A stretch of 64,000 bases of DNA from Dyadobacter linearis (GCF_907165045.1 NZ_CAJRAU010000001.1:62001-126000), one strand, 5' to 3'. Positions 47,084 through 57,028 are shown, numbered from the stretch's first letter. Notes: generated from the sequence alone by a model not told the origin. A program made the numbers and translations.

Positions 47084-48124
47084 ATGATCAGGAACATCAC
47101 TTTTGACGAATTCATAAAACTCGATATTCCGGTACCACTCGCCGATGTACGTACCCCGGCAGAATTTGCACACGGACATATTCCCGGTGCATTTAACCTG
47201 CCGCTTTTCAGCAACGAAGAGAGGGTGGTTGTGGGCACTACCTACAAGCAGGTCGGACGCGAGGCGGCGATCATGCTGGGTTTTGACCTCACCGGGCCAA
47301 AATGGTCGGGCTATATTAAAAAAGCGCTGGAAGTGGTACCTGAAAAACGGGTTGGTGTGCATTGCTGGCGCGGCGGGATGCGGAGCGTGGCGATGGCCTG
47401 GGCGCTTGACCTGTACGGATTTGAAGTCTATCTGATCGAGGGCGGCTATAAAAGTTACCGCAGATGGGCCCTGAATTTGTTCGAGAAACAATACCAGGCG
47501 CTCCTGCTCGGCGGAATGACCGGCTCGGGAAAAACCCGGATTCTGAATGAACTCGCTGGGCGCGGCGAACAAATGATCGACCTGGAAGACCTTGCCCGGC
47601 ACCAGGGATCTGCATTTGGATCCATGAACAAAATGGTGCAGCCAACGCAGGAACAATTTGAGAATGAGCTGGCTTTCCGGCTGAAAGACATCGACGCTCA
47701 GCAGACCGTTTGGCTCGAAGACGAAAGCCGTAATATTGGTAAGCTGACCATTCCTGCACCGCTATGGCAACAAATGAGCTCAGCGCCTGTGATTGACCTG
47801 GAAGTAGATTTGAAAACACGCATTGCCTCGCTGGTCGACGAATATGGACAACTCGACAAAGATTTCCTGATCAACTGCACCGAACGTATTCACAAGCGCC
47901 TCGGCCCCGTGCAGACCAAAGATGCGATCTCGGCGATCCGTGAAAACCGGATGGACGAATTTATGCGGCTAGTGCTGGTATACTACGACAAGACCTACCG
48001 GAACAGTCTTGCAAGAAAAGCACAAGACCGGCTTTTCCACCTCAACGTCAGGGATGCGGACGCGGCGCACCTGACCGAACTCATTCTTGCTATTTCAAAA
48101 ACAATCTCGTTTTCGAAGATATAG
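47084..48124 (+). CDS. selU: tRNA 2-selenouridine synthase (SelU/MnmH)
   Basis: A 346-aa enzyme that replaces sulfur by selenium in the wobble 2-thiouridine of certain tRNAs, with selenophosphate as donor. An N-terminal rhodanese domain (1-125) carries VPLADVRTPAEFAHGHIPGA and the catalytic cysteine in GVHCWRGGMRS (about residue 94). The C-terminal half has a P-loop (LLLGGMTGSGKTRILNELAG) and IDLEDLARHQGSAFGSM. Length and order match the family. SelD, which makes the donor, is encoded 4 bases downstream. No SelA or SelB is in the window, so selenium use here may be limited to tRNA. Confidence 0.95.
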   Translation: MIRNITFDEFIKLDIPVPLADVRTPAEFAHGHIPGAFNLPLFSNEERVVVGTTYKQVGREAAIMLGFDLTGPKWSGYIKKALEVVPEKRVGVHCWRGGMRSVAMAWALDLYGFEVYLIEGGYKSYRRWALNLFEKQYQALLLGGMTGSGKTRILNELAGRGEQMIDLEDLARHQGSAFGSMNKMVQPTQEQFENELAFRLKDIDAQQTVWLEDESRNIGKLTIPAPLWQQMSSAPVIDLEVDLKTRIASLVDEYGQLDKDFLINCTERIHKRLGPVQTKDAISAIRENRMDEFMRLVLVYYDKTYRNSLARKAQDRLFHLNVRDADAAHLTELILAISKTISFSKI

Positions 48125-48128
48125 ATAA

Positions 48129-49166
48129 ATGGAAGACATTAAACTCACGCAATATTCGCACGGAGCCGGCTGCGGCTGCAAGATCAGCCCCGCTATTCTG
48201 GACAAAATCTTACATAGTCCCGTTACCTTTCAGCCCGATGCGCGACTGCTGGTCGGTAATGACAAGCGCGACGACGCGGCGGTGCTGGACCTGGGCAACG
48301 GAACTGCGCTGATCTCTACCACGGATTTTTTTATGCCTATTGTTGACGATGCCTTTGATTTTGGCCGCATTGCCTCTGCCAATGCAATCAGCGATGTGTA
48401 TGCAATGGGCGGGAAGCCAGTGCTGGCGATCGCAATCCTCGGCTGGCCGATTGACAAGCTGGCCCCCGAAGTGGCACAGAAAGTACTGGAAGGCTCGCGG
48501 GCTGTGTGTGCGGAAGCAGGTATTACCCTGGCAGGCGGACATAGTATCGATTGCCCGGAACCCGTTTTTGGGCTGGCAGTCAATGGAATAGTCAATATTC
48601 CGCAATTGAAACAAAACTCCACTGCGACGGCGGGGTGTCGACTGTACCTCACCAAGCCACTTGGCGTAGGTATCCTGTCTACTGCTCAAAAGCGCGGATT
48701 GCTTACGCCGGAAGATGCGGCAGTTGCATTGAAAAGCATGGTAATGCTCAACAAGCTAGGTGAAAATTTTGGCCAGATGGAAAGCGTGCACGCAATGACC
48801 GACGTGACCGGTTTCGGCTTGCTGGGCCACCTTTCGGAAATGTGTGAAGGCAGCAACTTGTCGGCTGTGATTGAATTTCAAAATGTTCCTGTGATTGGAG
48901 GCTTAGCAAAATACCTGGATCAGCAATGCTATCCCGGCGGCACGCAGCGCAACTGGGCAAGCTACGGGCACAAGATCGGGCCGGTAACGGACGAACAGAA
49001 ATATATTTTGGCCGACCCACAAACCAGTGGCGGCTTGCTGGTGGCTGTTTCGGAAGAAGGAGCAGCTGATTTTGAAGCAAACACAGCAAGACTGGGCCAC
49101 CAGTTTACTTCTTTCGGCTGGCTGGAAGCGAAGAGCAGCGGCAATCCATTGATCCGCTTGTCGTAA
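48129..49166 (+). CDS. selD: Selenide, water dikinase (selenophosphate synthase)
   Basis: A 345-aa enzyme that makes selenophosphate from selenide and ATP. The catalytic motif [13 protein letters not shown] is present with cysteine 17 (not selenocysteine) and lysine 18. Other family marks are [80 protein letters not shown] and [30 protein letters not shown] near the end is typical. It completes the selenium operon with the rhodanese and SelU genes. It converges on the DUF1501 gene with 26 bases between. Confidence 0.96.
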   Translation: MEDIKLTQYSHGAGCGCKISPAILDKILHSPVTFQPDARLLVGNDKRDDAAVLDLGNGTALISTTDFFMPIVDDAFDFGRIASANAISDVYAMGGKPVLAIAILGWPIDKLAPEVAQKVLEGSRAVCAEAGITLAGGHSIDCPEPVFGLAVNGIVNIPQLKQNSTATAGCRLYLTKPLGVGILSTAQKRGLLTPEDAAVALKSMVMLNKLGENFGQMESVHAMTDVTGFGLLGHLSEMCEGSNLSAVIEFQNVPVIGGLAKYLDQQCYPGGTQRNWASYGHKIGPVTDEQKYILADPQTSGGLLVAVSEEGAADFEANTARLGHQFTSFGWLEAKSSGNPLIRLS

Positions 49167-49192
49167 TCCTTACTAATGCGACAGAATTAGAA

Positions 49193-50662
49193 TCAGGCGA
49201 TAAGTGCCTGTACTACCTTGCCGTGCACGTCGGTAAGCCGGTATCGGCGGCCCTGGTGTTTGAATACCAGCTTCTCATGATTGAGCCCGAAAAGGTGCAA
49301 AAGTGTCGCCTGGAAATCGTGCACGTGAACACCGTTTTTGACCACATTATAACTAAACTCGTCTGTCTCGCCATACACCTGGCCCGTTTTCACGCCGCCG
49401 CCCGCCATCCACATGGTGAAGCAGCCGGGATGGTGGTCGCGGCCATAATTATCGGCTGTCAGTTTGCCCTGAGAAAAGCTCGTCCGGCCAAATTCTCCTC
49501 CCCAAACAACCAGGGTATCGTCTAATAAACCGCGCTGTTTCAAATCTTTCACCAATGCGGCCGAAGCCTGATCCACGTCTTTGGCCTGTTTCGCAATGTT
49601 TTTGGGCAAATCGCCGTGCTGGTCCCAGCCCATGTGGTAGAGCTGGATAAATTTCACATCCTTTTCCGCCATGCGGCGCGCGAGCAGACAGTTGGCCGCA
49701 AATGTACCCGGCTTGCGAGCGTCTTCTCCGTACATTTCGTAGATATAGTCCGGCTCTTTCGTCACATCCACCGCCTCGGGAACCGAAGTCTGCATTTTGT
49801 AAGCCATTTCATACTGACTAATCTTGGACTGGATTTCGGGATCGCCCCAGAGGGTATATTGATGCTCATTCAGCTCCTTAATATGGTCCAACGCACGCCG
49901 GCGGTCGTTTTGATGCACGCCGTAGGGATTTTGCAAATACAGAACGGGGTCTTTTCCCGCCCGCAACTGCACGCCCTGGTGGTGCGAAGCCAGAAATCCA
50001 TTTGCCCAGGCCGCAGTACTCAGCGGCTGGTCACTCACTCCTTTTGAGATCAATACCATATAATGCGGCAGGTTCTCATTATCGGAACCGAGCCCGTAAC
50101 TAAGCCACGATCCGATCGACGGGCGGCCACTTTGCTGCGAGCCCGTTTGCACGAACATTACAGCCGGCTCGTGGTTAATCGCCTCTGTATAAACCGATTT
50201 GACAATACAAAGCTCATCCACAATCTTGGCGGTGTGCGGCAAAAGCTCACTCACCCACGCACCGGACTGACCATATTGCTTGAAATCAAAGATTGATTTA
50301 ACAAGTGGAAATGTCGATTGCCCCGCCACCATGCCCGAATTCCGCTGGGTACCGCGTATGGAATCGGGTATTTCCTGCCCGTGCCACTTCGCCAGTGCAG
50401 GTTTGTAGTCAAATGTTTCCAGCTGCGACGGGCCGCCGCTCTGGAAAAGGTAAATAATGCGTTTGGCCTTCGGCGCGAAATGGGAGCCTTTGATGAAATT
50501 TGTGGGATCAATACCTTCATCGGCCATTTCCCGGCGCTTTTCACCAGCTGGCATTCCTGCTTGCAGAATGCTTGAAAGTGCAAAAGATCCGAAACCGAGA
50601 CCGGCTTTTGTCAGAAAATCCCGGCGGTTCAATTGCGTCAATACCTTTTTTATATCCTCCAT
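49193..50662 (-). CDS. DUF1501 family protein with Tat signal
   Basis: A 489-aa protein exported by the Tat route: NRRDFLTKAGLGFGSFALSS near residue 13 has the twin-arginine motif, so it folds in the cytoplasm, perhaps with a metal. DUF1501 features are IYLFQSGGPSQLETFDYKPA, HMGWDQHGDLPKNIAKQAKD, LVVWGGEFGRTSFSQGK and GRDHHPGCFTMWMAGGGVKT, which resemble the alkaline phosphatase/sulfatase fold. The gene is 7 bases downstream of the DUF1549/DUF1553 cytochrome gene. That pairing is common in Planctomycetes and Bacteroidota, but its substrate is not established. Confidence 0.9.
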   Translation of the reverse strand: MEDIKKVLTQLNRRDFLTKAGLGFGSFALSSILQAGMPAGEKRREMADEGIDPTNFIKGSHFAPKAKRIIYLFQSGGPSQLETFDYKPALAKWHGQEIPDSIRGTQRNSGMVAGQSTFPLVKSIFDFKQYGQSGAWVSELLPHTAKIVDELCIVKSVYTEAINHEPAVMFVQTGSQQSGRPSIGSWLSYGLGSDNENLPHYMVLISKGVSDQPLSTAAWANGFLASHHQGVQLRAGKDPVLYLQNPYGVHQNDRRRALDHIKELNEHQYTLWGDPEIQSKISQYEMAYKMQTSVPEAVDVTKEPDYIYEMYGEDARKPGTFAANCLLARRMAEKDVKFIQLYHMGWDQHGDLPKNIAKQAKDVDQASAALVKDLKQRGLLDDTLVVWGGEFGRTSFSQGKLTADNYGRDHHPGCFTMWMAGGGVKTGQVYGETDEFSYNVVKNGVHVHDFQATLLHLFGLNHEKLVFKHQGRRYRLTDVHGKVVQALIA

Positions 50663-50669
50663 AATGCCG

Positions 50670-53600
50670 TTATTTTCTCGTAAAACCTTCGTCTGTATTC
50701 ATGATCGAATTGGAAACCGTGGCCAGCGCGGCAATCTCTGCCGGTTTCAATTTCTTGTCCCAATCCAGTTCTCCCGTACTCAGGTAAGCCAGCGCGTCGG
50801 CTGGTTTTGCATGGAAACGTTGCAGTTCTTCGGTATAAAATCTTGCTAATATCCGCTTTTCAGTAACATCCGGTTTACGGCCCGTAATCAGCCTGAAAAC
50901 TTTATCGACGGGCTCAGCGTGGTCGGTTTCTTTTTCACGTAACACTTTCTGTGCCAATACCCTGGCCGATTCAATATGCTGCGGATCATTGAGTAAAACC
51001 AATGCTTGCAGAGGCGTACTCGTCGAGCGGCGTTTTACTACGCATTCACCGCGTTCGGGCGCATCGAAGATCAGCATGGACGGCGGTGGAGAAGTCCTTT
51101 TCCAGATCGTATACAAGCTTCTGCGGTACAGTCCTTCACCGGGTTCCTGCAAATATTTGTAACGCCAGGACTTATCACTCAGCTCATCCCAGATTCCAGC
51201 CGGCTGGTACGGATATACACTTTTCCCACCTAATTTATTTACCAGTAAACCACTGATCGCAAGCGAATTATCCCGGATCATTTCTGCGGTAAAGCGGAAC
51301 CGCGCGCCTCTTGCCAGCAAAGTATTTTCCGGATCATGCGCGATGAGTTTCGGATTGGTTTTGGAAGTTTGCCGGTAAGTCGCCGAAAGCATGATCTGCT
51401 TGTGCAGCCGCTTGATATTCCAGCCGGAATCCATAAAATCGATTGCAAGCCAGTCGAGCAGCTGCGGGTGTGAAGGCAGGTTACCCTGGTTACCAAAGTC
51501 CGCCGCCGATTTCACGATCCCGTTCCCGAAATGCATTTGCCAGATCCTGTTCACAAAAACCCTGGCAGTAAGTGGGTTGTTTTTGTCAAAAAGCCACTGC
51601 GCGAGTCCGAGTCTGTTCTCCGGAAATTTTCCTTTAAATGGTAAAACACTTTCCAGGGCTCCCGGTGTGACCTGTTTTCCAGGCGCATTATAAACGCCCC
51701 TGTTCAGCAGGTAAGTTGGCCGCGGATTCGGCAGGTCGCCCATTACCATCAGTTCTGGCACTGTATTGATCAATGCATTCTGCTGTTCCAATATCGTTTT
51801 CAAACTATCTCTTAAAATCCTGTTTTTTGTATTGAAATTGGCAAGATAGAATGCTTTCACCAGCTCTTTGTCTGACTGACTTTTAGGCTCTTGAACGGAT
51901 TTTACAGCCTCTTCCGGGTTGCTGCCGTACAATACTTCCAGCGCGGTCAGCTCTTTGTTATAGATCTTCAATTCATCCAGTCCACCATCTTTAAAAGGGA
52001 TCAGCAGGTTGCGTTGACCGACCATAAACCCGTGAAACCCATAGGTATGTGCATCTTTTTCGTACAAAATACCTTTGTACAGATTGTCGTAATCCGTGAT
52101 AAAATCGGCCCTTTTACCATCGACATAAATCTTCGCCCCCGAAGCTCTGCTGGTTCCATCGTACGTAACTGTAACCCGCGTCCATTTTTTCATTGGAACG
52201 GCGGCGACGGTACTCACCTGGATCGCGTTCTGCGGGTAGGAATGCGCGATGATAAATTGCAGCTTGTTATTGGCCAGTCGCAGCGAATATCCCTTGTAAC
52301 CCAGGCGAATATCTTCACAATGGTAAAAAATGCCTGCGTCGGGATAAACTGTATTTGGATTGATCCACAGATCGACTGAAAAAGGCTCTGTGCGCTCATG
52401 CCAGCCTATCTTATGTCCGAGTTTGATGGAATTATAGTCCGTCACGAAATATGCATTTCCCTTTAACCCCGGCTTAAAAACCGCTTCAATGCATTGAGCC
52501 GGCTGGTTACTGTTCACCGCATTCGGTGTGGTCACCGTTTTGCCGGAGGTAGTGGTCTTATCAAAAGGATAGTAGGCTACCAGGCCTGCATTCAGCTCTT
52601 TTTCGATGTTCCTGGCAGTCAGCTTGTTTACTTGCAGCCAGTTATCAAAATCATTCTCGACTGAAACAGCATTCGCCGAAATCCTGGAATGGATATTATC
52701 TGTCTGCTTTGCGATGAATTTCAGCAGCTTTTCATTTTCGTTATTAGTCAATAAAAGCGCCGGGCCGGGTGTCTGATCCGGACCGTATTGCGGGCTGCCT
52801 ATTTCGTTGGTACTATTAAAAAGGCCGAACATTTTATAGTAAGCTTCCTGACTGATCGGATCATATTTATGATCATGGCACCGCGCACATTGAACCGAAA
52901 GTCCCAAAATCCCCTGACTCACCGTCTGCACGCGATCCGCATTGTATTCGACGCGGTATTCCTCAAAAACGATCCCAGCTTCCGAGCTTTTCTTATGAAG
53001 CCGGTTAAATGCGGTGGCAAGAATACTTTCCTTGGTTTTGCCCGGAATCAAATCGCCGGCTAACTGCATGGTTACGAATCTGTTGTAAGGTATATTTCGG
53101 TTAAATGCGCCAATCACCCAGTCGCGCCAGGGAGAAAAATCCCGGTGTTTATCGTCGAGGTAACCGTCGCTGTCGGCATAACGGGAAACGTCCATCCATT
53201 CACTGGCCATTCTCTCTCCGTAAGCCGGCGATTGGAGCAGGCGGTCCAGCAACTTTGCGTAAGCATCAGGGGATTTATCCGAAACAAACCGGTCGATCTC
53301 TTCGAGTGTCGGCGGCAGGCCGGTTAGGTCAAAACTGGCGCGGCGGATCAGATCTTCCTTACTCGCCTCCGCCGAAGGTTCCAGTCCTTCTTTTTCCAGC
53401 CTCTCCACCACAAAAAGATCGATCGGAGATTTGGCCCAGGCAGTTAATGCTGGTTTCGGTAATGCTGGTTTTTCAGGTTTGATCAGCGACCAGTGCGGCT
53501 TGTACTTTGCGCCCTGCTCGATCCACCGCGTCAAAATGGCGACTTCCTTTACCGAAAGTTTCAGGTTAGATTCCGGTGGGGGCATTCTGAGCTCGGGGTC

Positions 53601-53948
53601 GGTCGAGATCAGCCTCGCATACACGGAACTTTCGCCCAGGTCGCCCGGCACGATCGCGTGGCGACCTTCGGATTTTTTCAATGCAGCAAGAGCGCCTTCC
53701 TCCGTATCGAGCCGCAAACCACCTTTGCGGTTTTTCTGATCGGGCCCGTGGCAGGCGAAGCATTTGTCGGAAAGGATGGGTTTGACGTCATAATTGAAGT
53801 CCAGCTCACCGTGCAACTCCTCCATAGCGAGCTCCAATTCGGCAGGTTTTTCAACGCCGCAAGAAGCCAGCATTCCCACGGTAAGCCCCGTGAAAATACT
53901 TTGGAAAAGTGTTTTTGAAAGTAGCTTTATTTTAAAAAATGCTATCAT
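50670..53948 (-). CDS. PSD1 and planctomycete-cytochrome-C domain lipoprotein (DUF1549/DUF1553, LamG)
   Basis: A 1092-aa envelope protein with lipobox MLASC (cysteine 30). Domains in order: planctomycete cytochrome C (about 50-150), heme motif CFACH in YDVKPILSDKCFACHGPDQK; DUF1549 (about 165-385), FDLTGLPPTLEEIDRF, YGERMASEWMDVSRYADSDG and a second heme motif CARCH in SVQCARCHDHKYDPI; a LamG-like lectin domain (about 460-690), with RTEPFSVDLWINPNTVYPDA; and DUF1553 (about 780-1040), with GLAQWLFDKNNPLTARVFVN, IWQMHFGNGIVKSAADFGNQ, LHKQIMLSATYRQTS and SLYTIWKRTSPPPSM. It is co-transcribed with DUF1501. Proposed roles of such pairs in breaking down complex polysaccharides are not proven. Confidence 0.93.
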   Translation of the reverse strand: MIAFFKIKLLSKTLFQSIFTGLTVGMLASCGVEKPAELELAMEELHGELDFNYDVKPILSDKCFACHGPDQKNRKGGLRLDTEEGALAALKKSEGRHAIVPGDLGESSVYARLISTDPELRMPPPESNLKLSVKEVAILTRWIEQGAKYKPHWSLIKPEKPALPKPALTAWAKSPIDLFVVERLEKEGLEPSAEASKEDLIRRASFDLTGLPPTLEEIDRFVSDKSPDAYAKLLDRLLQSPAYGERMASEWMDVSRYADSDGYLDDKHRDFSPWRDWVIGAFNRNIPYNRFVTMQLAGDLIPGKTKESILATAFNRLHKKSSEAGIVFEEYRVEYNADRVQTVSQGILGLSVQCARCHDHKYDPISQEAYYKMFGLFNSTNEIGSPQYGPDQTPGPALLLTNNENEKLLKFIAKQTDNIHSRISANAVSVENDFDNWLQVNKLTARNIEKELNAGLVAYYPFDKTTTSGKTVTTPNAVNSNQPAQCIEAVFKPGLKGNAYFVTDYNSIKLGHKIGWHERTEPFSVDLWINPNTVYPDAGIFYHCEDIRLGYKGYSLRLANNKLQFIIAHSYPQNAIQVSTVAAVPMKKWTRVTVTYDGTSRASGAKIYVDGKRADFITDYDNLYKGILYEKDAHTYGFHGFMVGQRNLLIPFKDGGLDELKIYNKELTALEVLYGSNPEEAVKSVQEPKSQSDKELVKAFYLANFNTKNRILRDSLKTILEQQNALINTVPELMVMGDLPNPRPTYLLNRGVYNAPGKQVTPGALESVLPFKGKFPENRLGLAQWLFDKNNPLTARVFVNRIWQMHFGNGIVKSAADFGNQGNLPSHPQLLDWLAIDFMDSGWNIKRLHKQIMLSATYRQTSKTNPKLIAHDPENTLLARGARFRFTAEMIRDNSLAISGLLVNKLGGKSVYPYQPAGIWDELSDKSWRYKYLQEPGEGLYRRSLYTIWKRTSPPPSMLIFDAPERGECVVKRRSTSTPLQALVLLNDPQHIESARVLAQKVLREKETDHAEPVDKVFRLITGRKPDVTEKRILARFYTEELQRFHAKPADALAYLSTGELDWDKKLKPAEIAALATVSNSIMNTDEGFTRK

Positions 53949-54078
53949 TTGATCAGGACCCGAGCGTATTACTTATTAAGGTGCTGATCAATTGTATATA
54001 ATGGTCACATTGGCGAATTAGCAAGAAAAAGTTTGCAAAAGCCCTAATTTTTTGGATTTAACCGGGAAGCAAAAACTT

Positions 54079-54762
54079 CTATGCCTTTTTGGTCAGTGCG
54101 TAAAAGAAGATATTGGTGCGGGTTTTAAAACCCAGGGATTCGTAAACTTTGATCGCTCTTTGGTTCGTAGCCTTTACGTGCAGAAACGGCGTTTCCGACG
54201 CACTCAAAATTCGACGGACCTGACGCAGAACAAGTTGGCGCGCGTAGCCTTTTCCCAAATGTCCGGGGTCGGTACAAACTGCGCTGATCTCCGCAAAACC
54301 GGGCACATGCAGCCGTTGCCCCGCCATTGAAATCAGCTCGTTATCGTTGAAAATACCTTCATAATGCCCGAAATCGATGGTTCTCGGCAGGAACGGACCG
54401 GGGTTGGTCAGCTTAGTGAGGGCGAGCATTTGCGGAATATGCTGGTCTTCCAAGACAACAGGTTTTTCACTCTCGATCTCAGGTGGCACTTCTCCGTGGT
54501 ATAGCATCTGGTACCCGGGAATACTGATAATATCAGCCCAGGGCGTCGTAATATCCAGTTTTGTATCGGTAACAAATATCACCGTATCGTCGAAAGGCAC
54601 CGTGAGGTACAGGTCGAGCAGGTTTTCCTGGGTCGGCTCCACCAATGCGACGAAAGGCGAAACGGCAGGTGAAAAACAGGCTGCCGGGCCTGAAATATGT
54701 CCCAGATCTGCATTTTCGGTATTCAGCGCGTGCCAGACCGGATTGTCCAGAATGTGTTTCAT
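54079..54762 (-). CDS. GNAT-family N-acetyltransferase
   Basis: A 227-aa cytoplasmic protein. The acetyl-CoA binding core is in the second half: FAEISAVCTDPGHLGKGYAR followed by LVLRQVRRILSASETPFLHV and NQRAIKVYESLGFKTRTNIF, which give motif A (G-x-G-x-A) and the closing strand with YESLGF. The N-terminal half (FVALVEPTQENLLDLYLTVP) is less conserved. The layout is of the FR47-like GNAT type. The substrate is unknown. It has its own transcription unit: the TIM-barrel gene on the same strand upstream ends in a terminator. Confidence 0.88.
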   Translation of the reverse strand: MKHILDNPVWHALNTENADLGHISGPAACFSPAVSPFVALVEPTQENLLDLYLTVPFDDTVIFVTDTKLDITTPWADIISIPGYQMLYHGEVPPEIESEKPVVLEDQHIPQMLALTKLTNPGPFLPRTIDFGHYEGIFNDNELISMAGQRLHVPGFAEISAVCTDPGHLGKGYARQLVLRQVRRILSASETPFLHVKATNQRAIKVYESLGFKTRTNIFFYALTKKA

Positions 54763-54820
54763 GGTGGTGTCAGCTATGTTTCAAATGTCGCTAAAACAAA
54801 CGAATTCGCATTAAATAACA

Positions 54821-54851
54821 AAAAAAGGCCCAGCCAAAACTGACCGGGCCT
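54821..54851 (-). terminator. Intrinsic terminator after TIM-barrel gene
   Basis: AGGCCC (54826-54831) pairs with GGGCCT (54846-54851). On the minus strand the stem is followed by a run of T (54821-54826 is AAAAAA on the plus strand). It lies 19 bases after the stop at 54871. Confidence 0.75.
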
Positions 54852-54870
54852 GACTCCATTACTGAGCAAA

Positions 54871-55728
54871 TTAGTATGTCAGACTTTTCAGATACGCGAT
54901 CGTTTGCGGTACTTGTGTGGCATAGCTCGGACTTTCATCTTCAATATAATAATGCTCGATCGCCGACTTTTTGGCTGCTTTCAATATCTCCGGAATATTG
55001 AGTTGTCCGGTACCCAGCGCCACATCGTTCGTCACCGGCGTACCGCCCGACAAATTGCCCTCGACACCTTTGCGCAGGTCTTTCATGTGCATCAGTTTGA
55101 AACGGGTGGGATATTTTCGCAGTAATTTGGCCGGATCGCCGCCCGGAAAAAACGCCCACAGCAAGTCGAGCTCGAAGTTGACATATTTAGGATCTGATTT
55201 CTTGATAATATAGTCCATTAAAGTACCCCTTTTATATTTTTCGAACTCGTAGCCGTGGTTATGATAACAGAACGAAACTCCAAATTCGTCTTTCAAAGTG
55301 GCCCCGATCGTATTGAAATCTGCAATTGTTTTATCGGCTAGTTCGAGTGTAAACGGACCATCGTGAGGAATCCAGGCTACACGTACAAACTTGGCACCCA
55401 GCGTTTTGGCATTCTCCCCTACCTGCATAGTTTTGTTAAGTGCTTCGTCATAACTCACTCCAAAAGAGGAACACTGCATATCCCGCTCGTCGAGCAGCTT
55501 CCTGAGCTCAGCGGCAGTTTTCCCAAAAAGATTGGAAAATTCCATGTCTTTGATGCCGAGTTTTTGCAGCGTATCCAGCGTTGCAGCAACGTCTTTTGCA
55601 AAACTGGCGCGGTAAGTATACGACACCATTCCAGGCATTTCGGGAAACAGCGGCTTTCCGTTTTGCGCGAAGAGCGGGCTGGCGGCGACGACGGTGAGGG
55701 CGATTAGTAAAAGGTTTCTGAGCTTCAT
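54871..55728 (-). CDS. Exported sugar phosphate isomerase/epimerase-like TIM barrel
   Basis: A 285-aa protein from the start at 55728 (MKLRNLL), which gives a Sec signal peptide (VVAASPLFAQ); the longer open frame has no signal-like start. The xylose isomerase-like barrel shows FPEMPGMVSYTYRASFAKDV, LQKLGIKDMEFSNLFGK, FVRVAWIPHDGPF, FCYHNHGYEFEKY, YVNFELDLLWAFFPGGDP, MHMKDLRKG and YYIEDESPSYA. Metal ligands (E, D, H, E) can be placed in the last segments. Being exported, it cannot act on phosphorylated sugars. Periplasmic members of this fold are known to work on 3-keto-glycosides or similar compounds, which would suit this glycan-rich region (inference). Confidence 0.85.
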   Translation of the reverse strand: MKLRNLLLIALTVVAASPLFAQNGKPLFPEMPGMVSYTYRASFAKDVAATLDTLQKLGIKDMEFSNLFGKTAAELRKLLDERDMQCSSFGVSYDEALNKTMQVGENAKTLGAKFVRVAWIPHDGPFTLELADKTIADFNTIGATLKDEFGVSFCYHNHGYEFEKYKRGTLMDYIIKKSDPKYVNFELDLLWAFFPGGDPAKLLRKYPTRFKLMHMKDLRKGVEGNLSGGTPVTNDVALGTGQLNIPEILKAAKKSAIEHYYIEDESPSYATQVPQTIAYLKSLTY

Positions 55729-55854
55729 ATTCGGTTCGGTTAAGTTTTCCCTGATCAATTTCTGATACGTAACATCTGCATTTTTACCTACATTATCTAA
55801 AATTCAGACATTAAATATTCTCTATATTAGCATCCTACTAAACCTATACCCTGC

Positions 55855-56583
55855 ATGATGGATTTCCCCAGTGAACAGAATTATATTGAGCAGCTTTCCA
55901 TTGATTGTGTCATTTTTGGATACCATCAAAAACAACTCAAAGTACTTGTCCCCAAGCTGAATTTCAACGGTGACTTTTATGCATTGCCGAGCGGATTTGT
56001 GATCCAGGATGAAGATATTGACGCCGCTGCGGACAGGATATTGCGGGGGAGAACCGGAATCCAGGACACTTATATCGATCAATTCCACGTATTTGGAAAA
56101 GCCGGAAGAAGCAATGAAACGTTTCTCGACAAGCTTCTCGAACTCAATAAAGATACATTGGGAGAGAAAGGGATGAATAAAAAACAATACGACTGGATCA
56201 CGAAACGGTTCGTTTCAATCGGCTACTACGCGCTGGTTGACATTAATAAGGTGATCCCAAAAAAGATCGCAATCGATGCGTCGATAGACTGGTACGACGT
56301 CCGCGAACTTCCGCCGATGATCATGGACCACAATGAGATAGTCGCCAAGGCCCTTGATCACCTCAGAATAAATATAGACGACAAGTTGATCGCTTTCAAG
56401 CTCCTTTCGGAAACTTTCACGATGAAAGAAATCCAGGAATTATACGAAACGGTTTTCAACAAACCCTTCGCCCGCAACAACTTTCAAAAGAAAATCCTGG
56501 ACCTGAACGTGCTCGACCGGCTGGAAAAGAAATTTACCGGCGCAGCGAATAAAGCGCCGTTTTTGTATCGGTTGAGGGGGTGA
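55855..56583 (+). CDS. Nudix-related transcriptional regulator (NrtR/AraR type) with degenerate Nudix box
   Basis: A 242-aa cytoplasmic protein. Residues about 10-150 form a Nudix fold (IDCVIFGYHQKQLKVLVPKL, FYALPSGFVIQDEDIDAAAD). The Nudix box GX5EX7REUXEEXGU is broken: GFVIQDE is followed by RILRGRTGI, so the catalytic REXXEE glutamates are gone and hydrolysis is unlikely. Residues about 165-242 are the winged helix of the NrtR family (LIAFKLLSETFTMKEIQELY, FNKPFARNNFQKKILDLNVL). Regulators of this type sense NAD-related or sugar ligands; in Bacteroides one controls arabinose use. It is divergent from the TIM-barrel gene. Start 55855 or 55858. Confidence 0.88.
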   Translation: MMDFPSEQNYIEQLSIDCVIFGYHQKQLKVLVPKLNFNGDFYALPSGFVIQDEDIDAAADRILRGRTGIQDTYIDQFHVFGKAGRSNETFLDKLLELNKDTLGEKGMNKKQYDWITKRFVSIGYYALVDINKVIPKKIAIDASIDWYDVRELPPMIMDHNEIVAKALDHLRINIDDKLIAFKLLSETFTMKEIQELYETVFNKPFARNNFQKKILDLNVLDRLEKKFTGAANKAPFLYRLRG

Positions 56584-56599
56584 CCCGGCCCTCAGCCCG

Positions 56600-56968
<369 letters not shown>

Positions 56969-57028
56969 CCACCTCCCACCGTTACCAAACAAAACTTCCC
57001 GCGTCTAAAGGAAAATGTCTAATTACCA

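Noticed and set aside
48129..49166. SelD as a selenoprotein
   Set aside because: The catalytic position is an ordinary cysteine codon in GAGCGCK; no in-frame TGA is present.
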